A stretch of 64,000 bases of DNA from NCBI RefSeq assembly GCF_963678635.1, contig NC_087064.1, positions 69,306,123 to 69,370,122 of the forward strand. The letters are read 5' to 3'. Numbering within the stretch: the stretch's first letter is position 1; the number at the start of each line of letters is the position of its first letter. The stretch is from Symsagittifera roscoffensis (taxonomy: Eukaryota; Xenacoelomorpha; Acoela; Convolutidae). A program made the translations under genes and the position numbers. Shown in pieces: positions 35,066 to 45,101 of the stretch. Under the pieces are notes generated by a model. It had not been told where the DNA came from. It made no database searches and was given only the letters and a program-made list of their open reading frames with translations.

Positions 35066-35615
35066 TGGATGGAATCCTACGAACAACTGGGAAGAGATCG
35101 TGATCAGCTCCGACGATGAGGAAGCGCTGCTGAGGCAAATCATAGTCTCGAGTTCACCGGGGGCGAGGAGCACGAAGTGAGCAGGAATCTCAATGTTGGT
35201 TTCTTGAGTCTTGAGAGGGAAAGAAAAGGGGTGCTTGAGTGTGAAATCGGATAAAATATGAGGTCACGGAAAAGAAATTTTAATGAACCAAAGTATTGTT
35301 ATTAATATGCTATATGTATTATATGAATCCAAATGCTGCATGACTATTTCTGATTGGATAAGACAAAAGAAATTTTAATCATTAGCTCGAAAAGCTGAAA
35401 CTTAGGGTGCAGTTGTATGCAAGTTTTGATTGCTGTTTAGCGATAAGGTGACAAATTTACATGGTTGTGAATTTTGGGGTGTAGATAAAGTTTAGTCTGC
35501 TGCAAACTTCTATAAATGACCACTGGCACTGTATCTTGAGGAACACTCAACATTCTGGGGGCTTACTGCAGACGGCGACACGCGATGAGGATATCGATCT
35601 TGAGTCCGGGGAGTA
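35066..35615. other. element 1 3' untranslated part and polypurine tract
   Basis: No coding frame. The final bases before the 3' LTR, gagtccggggagta (35602-35615), are purine-rich and sit where the plus-strand primer (polypurine tract) must be. The rest is AT-rich. Confidence 0.5.
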
Positions 35616-36681
35616 TGTGCCAGTCGGTCCTATTTGGAAGTTTGACCTTGAGAAACGCAAGGAACATGATTTTGGGGTGAAATGAAATTTTTCAAAAATT
35701 CGAATTGGACATGTCATGCTCAAGTTTCTCTCGACAACTGAAAATATCAGAAGAACCGATTTACAATCGCGGGAAAGTGGTCAAAAAAATCAGTGGGAAA
35801 TTGCTATTCGCAATTTCCAGATATAATATCATTTGAGAGTAGAGCTGTCTTATTCTTGTCAGAAGTCAGACAGCAATCACGAGTGGAAGGAGAGAAAATT
35901 CGAGTGGATCAGAGTGAACCTTCGGTGGAAAGGTAGACAACCGAAGTCTCCCAATGGTCCTGCCCAAAAAACTTATTTCTCAAGTCAAAACTCATTTCTC
36001 AAGCTGGAGCTTGTTAGTTTAAAACTCCTCGAGTCAAATTTAATTCCTCAAATATTCTACAGTTACTTGTTAATTTGGTTACTCCAATTCTAGAGTGTGC
36101 CAGTATGTGAGTACCCAATTTAAATTTCTTGAGTGTGTTTTACATTGTTATGTTGAGATAAGGAGAGTTTTAGGTTGATCCATCTGAAATGGATCAAAGT
36201 TCCACTGTCTAATAAAAAGCAACTATACGGATTCTTCCGACCCTGTTTTTAACGGTGTTCGCGTGTTTTAGGTTTTTTGAGACCTAAGTATGGGGACGTT
36301 CGTATTTTCTAGAGTGGGGGGGGGTTTGGTAGTTGCCTTTAAGCTGTAACAAAGGTTTTAGTCTCATGTCGCAAGTGAACCGAATTGGCTCCGACCGTTT
36401 GAGATGGAAAAATACAAGAGATAGTGTCCCTGACTCTTGAGCCAATGGTTATTTGGCCTATTTTTCTTTAAACTCATATGTGACTTAAGTAGGCGACTGT
36501 TACATAGCGTTTTTATGGCGTTCCTGTGTGTTTTTACGAGATCAAGACTACGGGATCAAACCCACTTGACACAGCTCCGGCCTACATGCCCATTCTAGAG
36601 TACCGGTGGTACGATTCAGCGGGAACGTGTTAACCTTCTGGTTGTACCATGATAGCTTTTAAAGAAAACTCGAGAACTTTT
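35616..36681 (+). repeat. element 1 3' LTR
   Basis: Second LTR copy, starting TGTGCCAGTC at 35616. AATAAA at 36211-36216 corresponds to that in the 5' LTR. Relative to the 5' copy it has a ~30-bp insertion around 35690-35720 and other indels. Its last ~560 bases are included in the tandem duplication that follows, so a third, partial LTR copy lies at 37271 to about 37832. Confidence 0.88.
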
Positions 36682-38422
36682 GCCAAATTTTTCTGATTCA
36701 GGAAATATAGCTATAAAGTCAGCTCCCTACCTCTAAATTCGTCGCGCGTGTTAATTTATGAACTATCACTTCTAATATGCAGCGTTTTTAATGTCAGTAA
36801 CTTAATGCTGCTGCCGGCCTGATCGAATACCGCAATCACTTCCAAACTGCCTTATGTGCTGTACAACTGGAGTATCCTCATTTTGGCGTTTTTAAATTCT
36901 TTTGGTGAAGTGTCGGACAGTTTGACCAAAAACGATGGATTTGCACCCACAACAATCTAGTAGCTACACAATTTTTGTTTTCAGTTCATAGGAAAAGGAG
37001 TTTTTTTGTTTTGTTTTTAAAAGGGGCATGCAAACTTTCATTTTTTTTTGTCGCGAGTTTTATCTGGGCAGTGGCGATATCGAGCACTTTTTTGCTAATG
37101 GTTGATCGTGATTCCGCCATTTTATCCTATCAAAATGTCTGGTGAATTGCTACTATAATCATAGGGCTTCCTTTATTCATCCCTCTTCTTTTGTTTTCGC
37201 CCTCCCAGATGATATTTTCAGGTGCTCGCGATGCACCACACGACGACCAACTTTCTGGATGGTAGTTATTTAAATTTCTTGAGTGTGTTTTACATTGTTA
37301 TGTTGAGATAAGGAGAGTTTTAGGTTGATCCATCTGAAATGGATCAAAGTTCCACTGTCTAATAAAAAGCAACTATACGGATTCTTCCGACCCTGTTTTT
37401 AACGGTGTTCGCGTGTTTTAGGTTTTTTGAGACCTAAGTATGGGGACGTTCGTATTTTCTAGAGTGGGGGGGGGGGTTTGGTAGTTGCCTTTAAGCTGTA
37501 ACAAAGGTTTTAGTCTCATGTCGCAAGTGAACCGAATTGGCTCCGACCGTTTGAGATGGAAAAATACAAGAGATAGTGTCCCTGACTCTTGAGCCAATGG
37601 TTATTTGGCCTATTTTTCTTTAAACTCATATGTGACTTAAGTAGGCGACTGTTACATAGCGTTTTTATGGCGTTCCTGTGTGTTTTTACGAGATCAAGAC
37701 TACGGGATCAAACCCACTTGACACAGCTCCGGCCTACATGCCCATTCTAGAGTACCGGTGGTACGATTCAGCGGGAACGTGTTAACCTTCTGGTTGTACC
37801 ATGATAGCTTTTAAAGAAAACTCGAGAACTTTTGCCAAATTTTTCTGATTCAGGAAATATAGCTATAAAGTCAGCTCCCTACCTCTAAATTCGTCGCGCG
37901 TGTTAATTTATGAACTATCACTTCTAATATGCAGCGTTTTTAATGTCAGTAACTTAATGCTGCTGCCGGCCTGATCGAATACCGCAATCACTTCCAAACT
38001 GCCTTATGTGCTGTACAACTGGAGTATCCTCATTTTGGCGTTTTTAAATTCTTTTGGTGAAGTGTCGGACAGTTTGACCAAAAACGATGGATTTGCACCC
38101 ACAACAATCTAGTAGCTACACAATTTTTGTTTTCAGTTCATAGGAAAAGGAGTTTTTTTGTTTTGTTTTTAAAAGGGGCATGCAAACTTTCATTTTTTTT
38201 TGTCGCGAGTTTTATCTGGGCAGTGGCGATATCGAGCACTTTTTTGCTAATGGTTGATCGTGATTCCGCCATTTTATCCTATCAAAATGTCTGGTGAATT
38301 GCTACTATAATCATAGGGCTTCCTTTATTCATCCCTCTTCTTTTGTTTTCGCCCTCCCAGATGATATTTTCAGGTGCTCGCGATGCACCACACGACGACC
38401 AACTTTCTGGATGGTAGTTATT
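36121..38422 (+). repeat. tandem duplication of 1150 bp spanning LTR end and flank
   Basis: 36121-37270 is repeated as 37271-38422. The copies appear identical by eye apart from a G run (9 versus 11 G near 36316 and 37466). The unit holds the last part of the 3' LTR of element 1 plus about 590 bp of flank, so the duplication happened after the insertion. The breakpoint shows only a short att match. Near-identity means very recent, or an assembly artefact. Confidence 0.93.
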
Positions 38423-39690
38423 AAACCACTGTTTACGGTTTATTTTTATAGCTTTATCAAAATTTTCCGATGCATTTTATCAAATTTTTCCTAGTCCATC
38501 TAAAATTTACTTGGTGCGGGCTCTCCGACTACACTATTTTTGAGAGTTAACGTCGTTAAGCTTTCTACTTCCGGGTTCTCGGCCGTTCAGATCTGTCGCG
38601 AATCTGGTACTGAACCTTTCGGCTCCAATTAATCTGGTGACTGAGGCTCGTATCATGCAAACGTGTCGTGTCCAGAAGCTTCTTCTGGATTTTCACTAAT
38701 TGGCTATGTTCTCTCTGTCGACCGTTTCTCTTTTCCTATTCTGAGAAATGAACAATCTCAAAGCAATAAATTAGAAACTCGAAAAATCGAATCATTTTTC
38801 GAAATCAACCTGGTCTTGAAAAATTTAAGCAAGGTTTGGCTGTGCTATCTGAGAAAATAGCTCATAATCAATATAAACAAGTTTCAATACTGATAACGAG
38901 CAGACAGTTGCAACTCTAGTAAAACGAAGAAAACTGTGCCTTTAATTTCTCGGTTTTTCTACAAAAATATATATAAATAATAGCTCAGAAATCTATCATT
39001 GCAAGCAATGGAACTGATAAAAAGAAAAAAAAGAACATCCGGTTGATGTGCAAGTAAAGCATAGTTTTTTAAACCGTATTTTTCAAAAAACTACAAAAAA
39101 CGTTTCAGATTTTTTTCCAGTTTTTTGCATAGTTTGATGAAAAAATCTAAGTGGAAGATAAAATTTCAATTATTTTTTTTGCGTTGAAACTGTGCGTTGA
39201 AATTGTAAAAACAACAATCGTTTCGCACAATTTTCCTCATCTTAAGATTTTAAAATTGAAGGAAAAATGTACAAGTAGAAAGATCAAAGGTTGTGAAAAG
39301 TGTCTGACACGTCAAAGACTGAAAACTTAAAATTTAACCAATCATAACGTCACAATTATTTTTAAACTACGTAACATTTTTAAATAACGATAAATTATAC
39401 CTCGCCACAAATTTCTTGAGGTATAATTTTTAGTTTTTAGGTTCCGAACTTGCTGCTAGTTTCTTGATAAAAGGTAAATTATTTCAATTTTTTCTGTTTT
39501 AGCCAAAGCGTCTCGACTCTTGAACTATAGTTTAAGTGTGAGCTCTCTCTTCTAAAATCGTCGCGTGTGTGAAAATCCCGCCTCTTTTTCCATATATGCA
39601 CCACTTCTAATGTCAGTAACTTAATGCTGCTGGCAGCCTCGTTGATTTTGTTTCAATTAAACTCCAATTTATCATTATCTTAACCACACT
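38423..39690. other. intergenic, AT-rich, with a repeat fragment
   Basis: No gene. A segment at about 39535-39650 resembles 36715-36825 in the flank of element 1: both carry an aat-tcgtcgcg-like stretch and the shared string aatgtcagtaacttaatgct, so they belong to one dispersed repeat family. A small inverted repeat, aattatacctc / gaggtataatt, lies at 39393-39403 and 39418-39428. Confidence 0.5.
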
Positions 39691-39699
39691 ACCCTTTAT

Positions 39700-40840
39700 T
39701 CTGTTGAAAAAGAGTTTTTTTCGGTGTTTTCCAATCCTTGTATAGATGCGCAACTCCAAACTTTATTATGGTACCTGGTTCTTTTGGTTAGCTTTCCTGT
39801 TTGTCCAAAAAGGTCAAAAAATAGCTTTCCAGATGCGTTTCGTGTCTTTTTCTAAACTGTAAATTCGGATGGAGTAAGTGTGTTGCCAGCAAAACTTTTT
39901 TGGTATCGACTTTCACTGTCCTCATTATATCATCAACGTAACGGAAACAAAGTTTAACTTGCTGAACGTGCTTGTTTTTCAACCTTATCGGGATGCAATT
40001 TCGACCGTCACATTTTGAACATTTTGACTTTTACGCGAACTTTTTATTTCGCTGAAGACGTATTACCTTAAATTATTTTCGGTATTAACAATTCAGGACT
40101 ATCCTTCATTAGTTCAGTTTTTTACTGCGTTATCCATAGGTTTGCCGAAAGAACGATAAGCGTTGCCCCATTACTAAAATATTATTCTGAAAGTATCATG
40201 TCTCGTTGCACTTGAAATGGGCTTGACTAACTGTCATTTTCAACAATTTTTTCAAGTTTTTGCTTATCACTGATGGTAGTCTATCTTGCTCATACAGTTT
40301 TCTACGAACTACTTTCGAGCGGTCGATGTGTATATAAATTCTTCACATCTGGAGATGTTGCATTTTCATCGCTTCCTGCGAGTTGGTTTTGATGTTGCTC
40401 CCTATTTTTCTCAAAAAGTTTGCAAGAACCTTGTTTAGGTTTAAAAAAAGCTTTATAAAAGGGTTATTCTTTTCATGTACCTTGGCCAACCCATAAAATC
40501 TGGCAGGGTGCCCCTCAGTAAACCTCATCTTTGGTAGAGATTCTAAGTAATTACGTCTGTTTTTCTCATAGCCAACAGCACTGATTGATGTCTTTTTCTA
40601 TCTTCATTACAATCGAATCAATGGTTCCTGCTTTGTCGCTAAATTAGATTGATTCTAATATATCCAACAACTTTTTCTTGTAGGAATCCTTCCTCATTAC
40701 ACAAAGCCTAACGCCCTTGAAATACAACGCCCAACACCCTGTTTCAGCCCTTAAAACAAAACCTATTGAACCCAATCTGATAATGCGTTAACATCTGGAG
40801 CTTTTTATGATTCATCACCCTGTTTCTCTAGAGGCCAATC
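39700..40840 (-). pseudogene. Penelope-like (or related) reverse transcriptase relic
   Basis: On the minus strand two pieces are recognisable in the expected order. Upstream (40343-40528) is ARFYGLAKVHEKNNPF, followed by LNLNKVLANFLRKI, the early RT block R-x-Y-G-L-P-K-x-H. Downstream (39788-39982) is LCFRYVDDIMRTV, containing the catalytic YVDD (about 39929-39940), followed by HLLHPNLQF and FLTFLD. The Y-G-L-x-K-x-H block together with R-Y-V-D-D and H-P-N-L-x-F is typical of Penelope-like elements. Stops and frameshifts separate the pieces and no GIY-YIG endonuclease was seen. A dead fragment. Confidence 0.6.
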
Positions 40841-41353
40841 TTGCTTTTCAGATAGTTTTTTTTAGTTTTGTTTGGATGGGTATTTTTAACTGTTGTTGTT
40901 TTTGTATCCCCAGAGACTTAGGTATTTCATAACCTGGGGCCAAAATTTCTCATCTATACCATCTGTACCGCCCCTCTCGCTCTTTCTAAATTGCCCTCGA
41001 CGTTGTTCTCATCTGTCGTTGCCTTTTGCTTTGTTAACAGCCGTTCTTGGAAGTTTTGTCTGAAAACTGTGTACTGCTTGGTCAGATAACACCCAGTTTT
41101 CCGGCAACCCAAACCTCAAAAATTTGCTTTCTGGACGCATTCTAAATTTCTGAGTAGTTGGTGGTAATTAATAACTTTCATATATATATGAAAACATAAT
41201 TACAGACTAGTTGAAAAAAAAATCACACTAAAAGTTTTTGGCTAAAATAACTAAAATAACTTATGTATTAAAAGGGAAATAGCAAAAAATCAAAAAATTA
41301 AAAGTAAATTTTTCAAAAATTTGTGGCTAAGATAGAAAAAAAACTATGAAAAG
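40841..41353. other. intergenic, nothing recognised
   Basis: AT-rich sequence between the RT relic and the foldback element, with no coding or repeat signal beyond A/T runs. Confidence 0.45.
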
Positions 41354-42099
41354 TGTCCACTCGAAAAGTTTCAGCTTTGTTACCGCTTTGTTATTTTTGT
41401 TTTCAATCTTATTTATCATTCAAATAATTTAATTTGTTTGAAGACAAAATCAATACATATGATCAAAACTTTTCAATATGTTTATTTGATATATACACTG
41501 CCTATCAGCGTAGCGTATTGATACGAACCTCAGTACGTAGAACGTATTAGCACATAGTGTACTAGTACAAATGTTTTCGCTCATTTTCGCGCATCGTCAG
41601 ATTTTAAAATTCCTCACTAAAATGTACAAAATGATCAAAGAATATGAAAAATATCTTTCACGTCATTAATTCAAAACTTTAAAAAGTTCACCAATCAAAA
41701 CATTGCAATTGTTGTTAAAATGGATAACAATCATTCATCAGGAAAGAAAACTTTTCTTGTTGAATGATCGTTACCCAGTTTTGAATTAATGACGTGAAAG
41801 TTATTTTTCATATTCTTTGATCATTTTGTACACTTTAGTCAGGATTTTTAAAACCTGAAGATGCGCGAAAATGAGCGAGAACGTTTGTACTAATACACTA
41901 TGTGCTAATACGTTCTACGTACTGAGGTTCGTATCAGTACGCTACGCTGATAGCAGGGTATATATCAAATAAACATATTGAAAAATTATGATCGTATGTA
42001 TTGATTTTGTCTTCAAACAAATTAAATTAACTGAATGATAAATAAGATTGGAAACAAAAATAACAAACCGGTAACAAAGCTGAAACTTTTCGATGGACA
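41354..42099. mobile_element. foldback (long inverted repeat) element, ~746 bp
   Basis: Two arms of about 330 bases are near-exact inverted copies. The left end reads tgtccactcgaaaagtttca (from 41354), and the right end is its complement, ...gaaacttttcgatggaca (to 42099). Matching inner blocks include cgcgcatcgtcag / ctgaagatgcgcg and atgatcaaagaatatgaaaa / tttttcatattctttgatca. The arms meet near 41735-41760. No coding capacity. Structure fits a foldback transposon or a large MITE. Target duplication not resolved. Confidence 0.82.
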
Positions 42100-42503
42100 A
42101 ACGTTATGCTGAAAACTAAAAAATTTTAAAACTCCATCAAAACAATAAATCCAAATATTTTTTTAAAACAAAAAAAACTGAAATCGGGACAGGTTACAAA
42201 ACAGCTTAAGAAACAAGTTTCGAATTGAACGGGTTTTAAAACGCAAACATGCTCAAGTTTTGTCGTTTTGTTGACGATATTACAGAATAGGATGACCAAA
42301 AATTTTCATCCTCTGAACAAAGTTGTTCACGGAAAAAAGTGTAGTACCCGATTGCAATACCATTTCTTCTCGCAAGGGTACACAAAACCATAACTATAAC
42401 TCACGTCAATTTATACTGAAAAAAAAATACGCTGAAAGATGGAGACTGATTAAAGCGTTAAACACTATTTCAACCAATCAATTTTTTGTAGATTTTCACA
42501 AAA
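42100..42503. other. intergenic up to element 2
   Basis: AT-rich, no gene. A 69-codon frame (42323-42532) crosses into the 5' LTR of element 2 and is not credible as a gene. The last four bases, AAAA (42500-42503), are repeated behind the 3' LTR. Confidence 0.5.
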
Positions 42504-42911
42504 TGGAACCTGATCTAAACTATATTTTATGATTGGATAAATTAAATGTTTTACCAATGTAAAGTATTTAATATTAACCAATCATGATCCATCTAACTAA
42601 CAACCCACTTATTTGTAAGTGCTGAAGTTACTTGTAATTTCAGCACCAGAGAGATTTGAATTTAACTTAGAAATTAGTTGGACTCTCCCGAGCACTTCAG
42701 CAGCCGCAATAAACCAGTATACCCTAGATCTATTGAGCCTAGCAGAGACTAGTTAAACAACCTGAGACTAGATAGTATAAGAGTAAGATTAGGATCGGTA
42801 TTAGACTAAGAAGTTGCACGAATCTATCCGGCCGAAAATAAGATAGCGTGACGAGCAGACGGTGCACCCTATCCGAAATTACTCTATGAGTTACACTTCG
42901 GTCCTAACTCA
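42504..42911 (+). repeat. element 2 5' LTR, 408 bp
   Basis: Begins TGGAACC and ends AACTCA, the TG...CA form. AATAAA at 42708-42713. Identical to 60948-61355 except for two substitutions. Preceded by AAAA (42500-42503). Confidence 0.97.
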
Positions 42912-42913
42912 TC

Positions 42914-42930
42914 TGGTGCGACCATAAGTC
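42914..42930 (+). promoter_or_regulatory. element 2 primer-binding site
   Basis: Two bases after the LTR the sequence reads TGGTGCGACCATAAGTC, with the TGG expected opposite a tRNA 3' CCA. The tRNA is not identified. Confidence 0.6.
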
Positions 42931-44163
42931 TCGAACAAGACCTTACTAGATTAGAATTAACCAAAAATAGATTAGAAATTAGACAAAAACATTTACAAAA
43001 TGTTATACGACAATAATTTAATTGAAATGTCTCTCCGACTCAATAGATCAGAGCCAATATTCCGAACCATAATAGAACTACCCGGAATTGGAAGAAGACC
43101 TCGAACCAAAGACGACATACGACAAAGTAGAAACTTGCCGTATAGTTATATGATAGTTCGGCAAAAGCCAGAACAAACTTTTATATTTCGAATACTACTT
43201 GCAATGAATTTAGATTTCCATTTACAAACATAAAACCTTGAAGTTAATCTTCAAAATCATTTCAGGCGCTAAACAAAATTAATATTATACAATAACGATT
43301 GATAAAAAGATCTAAGATCGTTTTCCTAAAACTCTGCAGTATTATACAAAACATGTTTGAAAAATATTTATTGGAAAATAAAAATAAAAATTAGTAGCAT
43401 GACAATAAATGGTTAGTAATCATAAATCATCTTGTTGTTCCAGCTTCATCACCTAAAACATAACAGCAATCATCAACTCACTAATATCATAAAACACTAA
43501 ATCTTTCCTTTACACACATTTAAAAATTTATCAAAACTCAAATTCACTTAATTTTAAAATCAGATCATCAAGGCTTATCCTTGGATCTTAAATCATTTTC
43601 TACTTAATTAAATTTCAAACTTGATCATCAAGGCTTATCCTTGGATCAAACAGAACAACTTTGTTCTCCCCCACCCACTTAATTAGTGTCTAACGACCTC
43701 AAACGTCGATTCACTACCCAACCCTTTCTAAAAACCCAGGACTAATAGAAATTTTTACACAAAACTAATCATTCAAATTAGGATAAACAGTGAAGAACTT
43801 CGGTTATTCATCCTTCACTTGACCCCCCCCTCTTACCAGACCCAGGATAAATCTTAGACTTAGTAAGTTTAAAATAGTATCTAACGAACTACTCGCGTTC
43901 TAATTATACCTGAACCTTGTGGATCGATTTACTATTCTCCAACCCTTGAACACAATCACTACCCCTAAGTAAGATTAAGTAAGTTAACACCTTAGCTTAT
44001 ACTAGTCACGAGAAAGTAAAAATCATTCTTCGGAATCGATATACTTTTCTCTCCAACCCTGAACAAATAGACCCAGGTTAAGCTAACCAAAAAATCGTAA
44101 GAACTAACAGTTTAGGAAAATAGAAATCATTTAACAACCTTTGCATCCGTCATTCTAAACCTT
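42931..44163 (+). other. element 2 leader with repeats and donor-like sites
   Basis: About 1.2 kb between PBS and the first sizeable ORF. A 25-bp direct repeat lies at 43563-43587 and 43623-43647. Looser repeats of the type tcgatttactattctccaac recur near 43709, 43924 and 44035. GTAAGT, the core of a strong 5' splice site, occurs at 43863 and 43979, with gtaaga at 43969. These would suit a retroviral-style leader exon and packaging region. A short ORF (43000-43233) lies at its start. Confidence 0.6.
43000..43233 (+). CDS. element 2 leader ORF, 77 aa, unknown
   Basis: First ATG-started frame of some length after the PBS, 77 codons. It carries LRLNRSEPIFRTIIELPGIG and an RRPRTKDD patch. No known domain. 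It may be translated on its own, act as an upstream ORF, or be a first coding exon for spliced transcripts. Evidence for expression is absent. Confidence 0.35.
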   Translation: MLYDNNLIEMSLRLNRSEPIFRTIIELPGIGRRPRTKDDIRQSRNLPYSYMIVRQKPEQTFIFRILLAMNLDFHLQT

Positions 44164-44574
44164 ATGTCATTTAAAAACCTAGGAAATAAACAAACAATCA
44201 TTTTACACAATTGTGAAATAGATAACAAAAAATACGACCTTGTAATCACACCTCATACACAAACAGTTGGATACATTCGCACAAAACGACAAACACTAAA
44301 GAGGAAAATAATAACTAAACAAAGACAAATAACACGAAAAAGATTTTCAAAAAATCGAAACGCATTTTCAGAATCAGAAACCAACAGTTTAGACGAACTT
44401 TACAAACTAAAAGAATCAGTAGATAAAAATTACCCACTTCACGATCAATTATATTTTTCTGACTCAGAAACAACTTCAAATTCATCACAAAGAGGAAAAA
44501 GAAGAATAAAAAAAACAGTACAAACACAAACCAGTACATCTATACAATTGGAATCAACCAATTCGACACATTAA
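44164..44574 (+). CDS. element 2 basic accessory protein, 136 aa, unknown
   Basis: 136 codons. Residues about 39-70 are strongly basic (TKRQTLKRKIITKQRQITRK), then come an acidic stretch (SETNSLDELYKLKESVD) and a second basic patch (RGKRRIKKTVQTQTSTS). A basic, hydrophilic small protein in front of gag invites comparison with RNA-binding regulatory proteins of complex retroviruses, but there is no sequence similarity to support that. It ends 32 bases before the next ORF. Confidence 0.5.
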   Translation: MSFKNLGNKQTIILHNCEIDNKKYDLVITPHTQTVGYIRTKRQTLKRKIITKQRQITRKRFSKNRNAFSESETNSLDELYKLKESVDKNYPLHDQLYFSDSETTSNSSQRGKRRIKKTVQTQTSTSIQLESTNSTH

Positions 44575-44606
44575 TAATTACATATTAACAGTCATCAAAC
44601 GAAAAA

Positions 44607-45101
44607 ATGAGTTCAACACACACCCCAGGTGACGAAACTCCAGATGATGATGAAATCTTTCCTTTTATAGTAGATGCAGATACTGATAGAGGACAACACA
44701 TATTTTGTCAAAATTTACTCGTAAATTTATTTGAACCCGGAATCAGCCCATGTAAAACAGAGTTCCCCGATGTAAAAATCAAAAGACAAATCATAGATCA
44801 CTACTTAAAAGATATATGCAACATAACACAACAGTATGGAATCTACTCTATAGAATTCACCTCACCAAACCATAATAATAGAACATATACAATTCAAACA
44901 GACGATCTTGATTTAGAATTTTCAAAAGTTTTTTCAGAATATATAAAAAGCATCCAATACCATAACTCACAAAGAGCAAACTCCATTTTCACCAATGAAG
45001 TTTTCGCAATAATATATAGTTATATTTCGATATTAGAAAATGAACTCCCATTAACAAATGTCTCACCGACAGAAACATCTAAATTTAAGAGTACGACATG
45101 A
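44607..45101 (+). CDS. element 2 ORF before gag-pol, 164 aa, possible Gag N-terminus
   Basis: 164 codons starting MSSTHTPGDETPDDDE. The acidic N-terminus is followed by a folded-looking part with PFIVDADTDRGQHIF, FPDVKIKRQIIDHYLKDI and FAIIYSYISILENELPL. It overlaps gag-pol by 44 nt; the gag-pol frame lies one base downstream (+1). The gag-pol frame is closed by TAA at 45052-45054, so a frameshift could only occur in 45055-45101. It may be a separate protein or the N-terminal part of Gag joined by frameshifting or reinitiation. Confidence 0.55.
   Translation: MSSTHTPGDETPDDDEIFPFIVDADTDRGQHIFCQNLLVNLFEPGISPCKTEFPDVKIKRQIIDHYLKDICNITQQYGIYSIEFTSPNHNNRTYTIQTDDLDLEFSKVFSEYIKSIQYHNSQRANSIFTNEVFAIIYSYISILENELPLTNVSPTETSKFKSTT

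Larger units (their letters stand above)
10253..36681 (+). mobile_element. element 1: decayed giant Ty3/gypsy-type LTR retroelement
   Basis: About 26.4 kb bounded by two direct LTR copies. Order: 5' LTR, PBS, leader with tandem repeats and a hairpin array, Gag, protease, RT/RNase H, integrase, then about 13 kb of accessory coding DNA, then 3' LTR. The PR-RT-RH-IN order and the motifs assign it to the Ty3/gypsy group. It is defective: many in-frame stops and frameshifts, Asn for the first Asp of the RT YxDD box, and deletions in integrase. The internal plus strand is purine-rich, unlike element 2. The LTRs are roughly 90% identical in the half compared by eye, which fits an old insertion. Target duplication could not be resolved because the right LTR edge is blurred and the flank is duplicated. 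Confidence 0.9.

Noticed and set aside
35833-36093. 86-codon ORF in the 3' LTR
   Set aside because: Lies in LTR sequence and is not open in the 5' LTR copy.
42323-42532. 69-codon ORF running into the 5' LTR of element 2
   Set aside because: Crosses the insertion boundary; a recent chance fusion.
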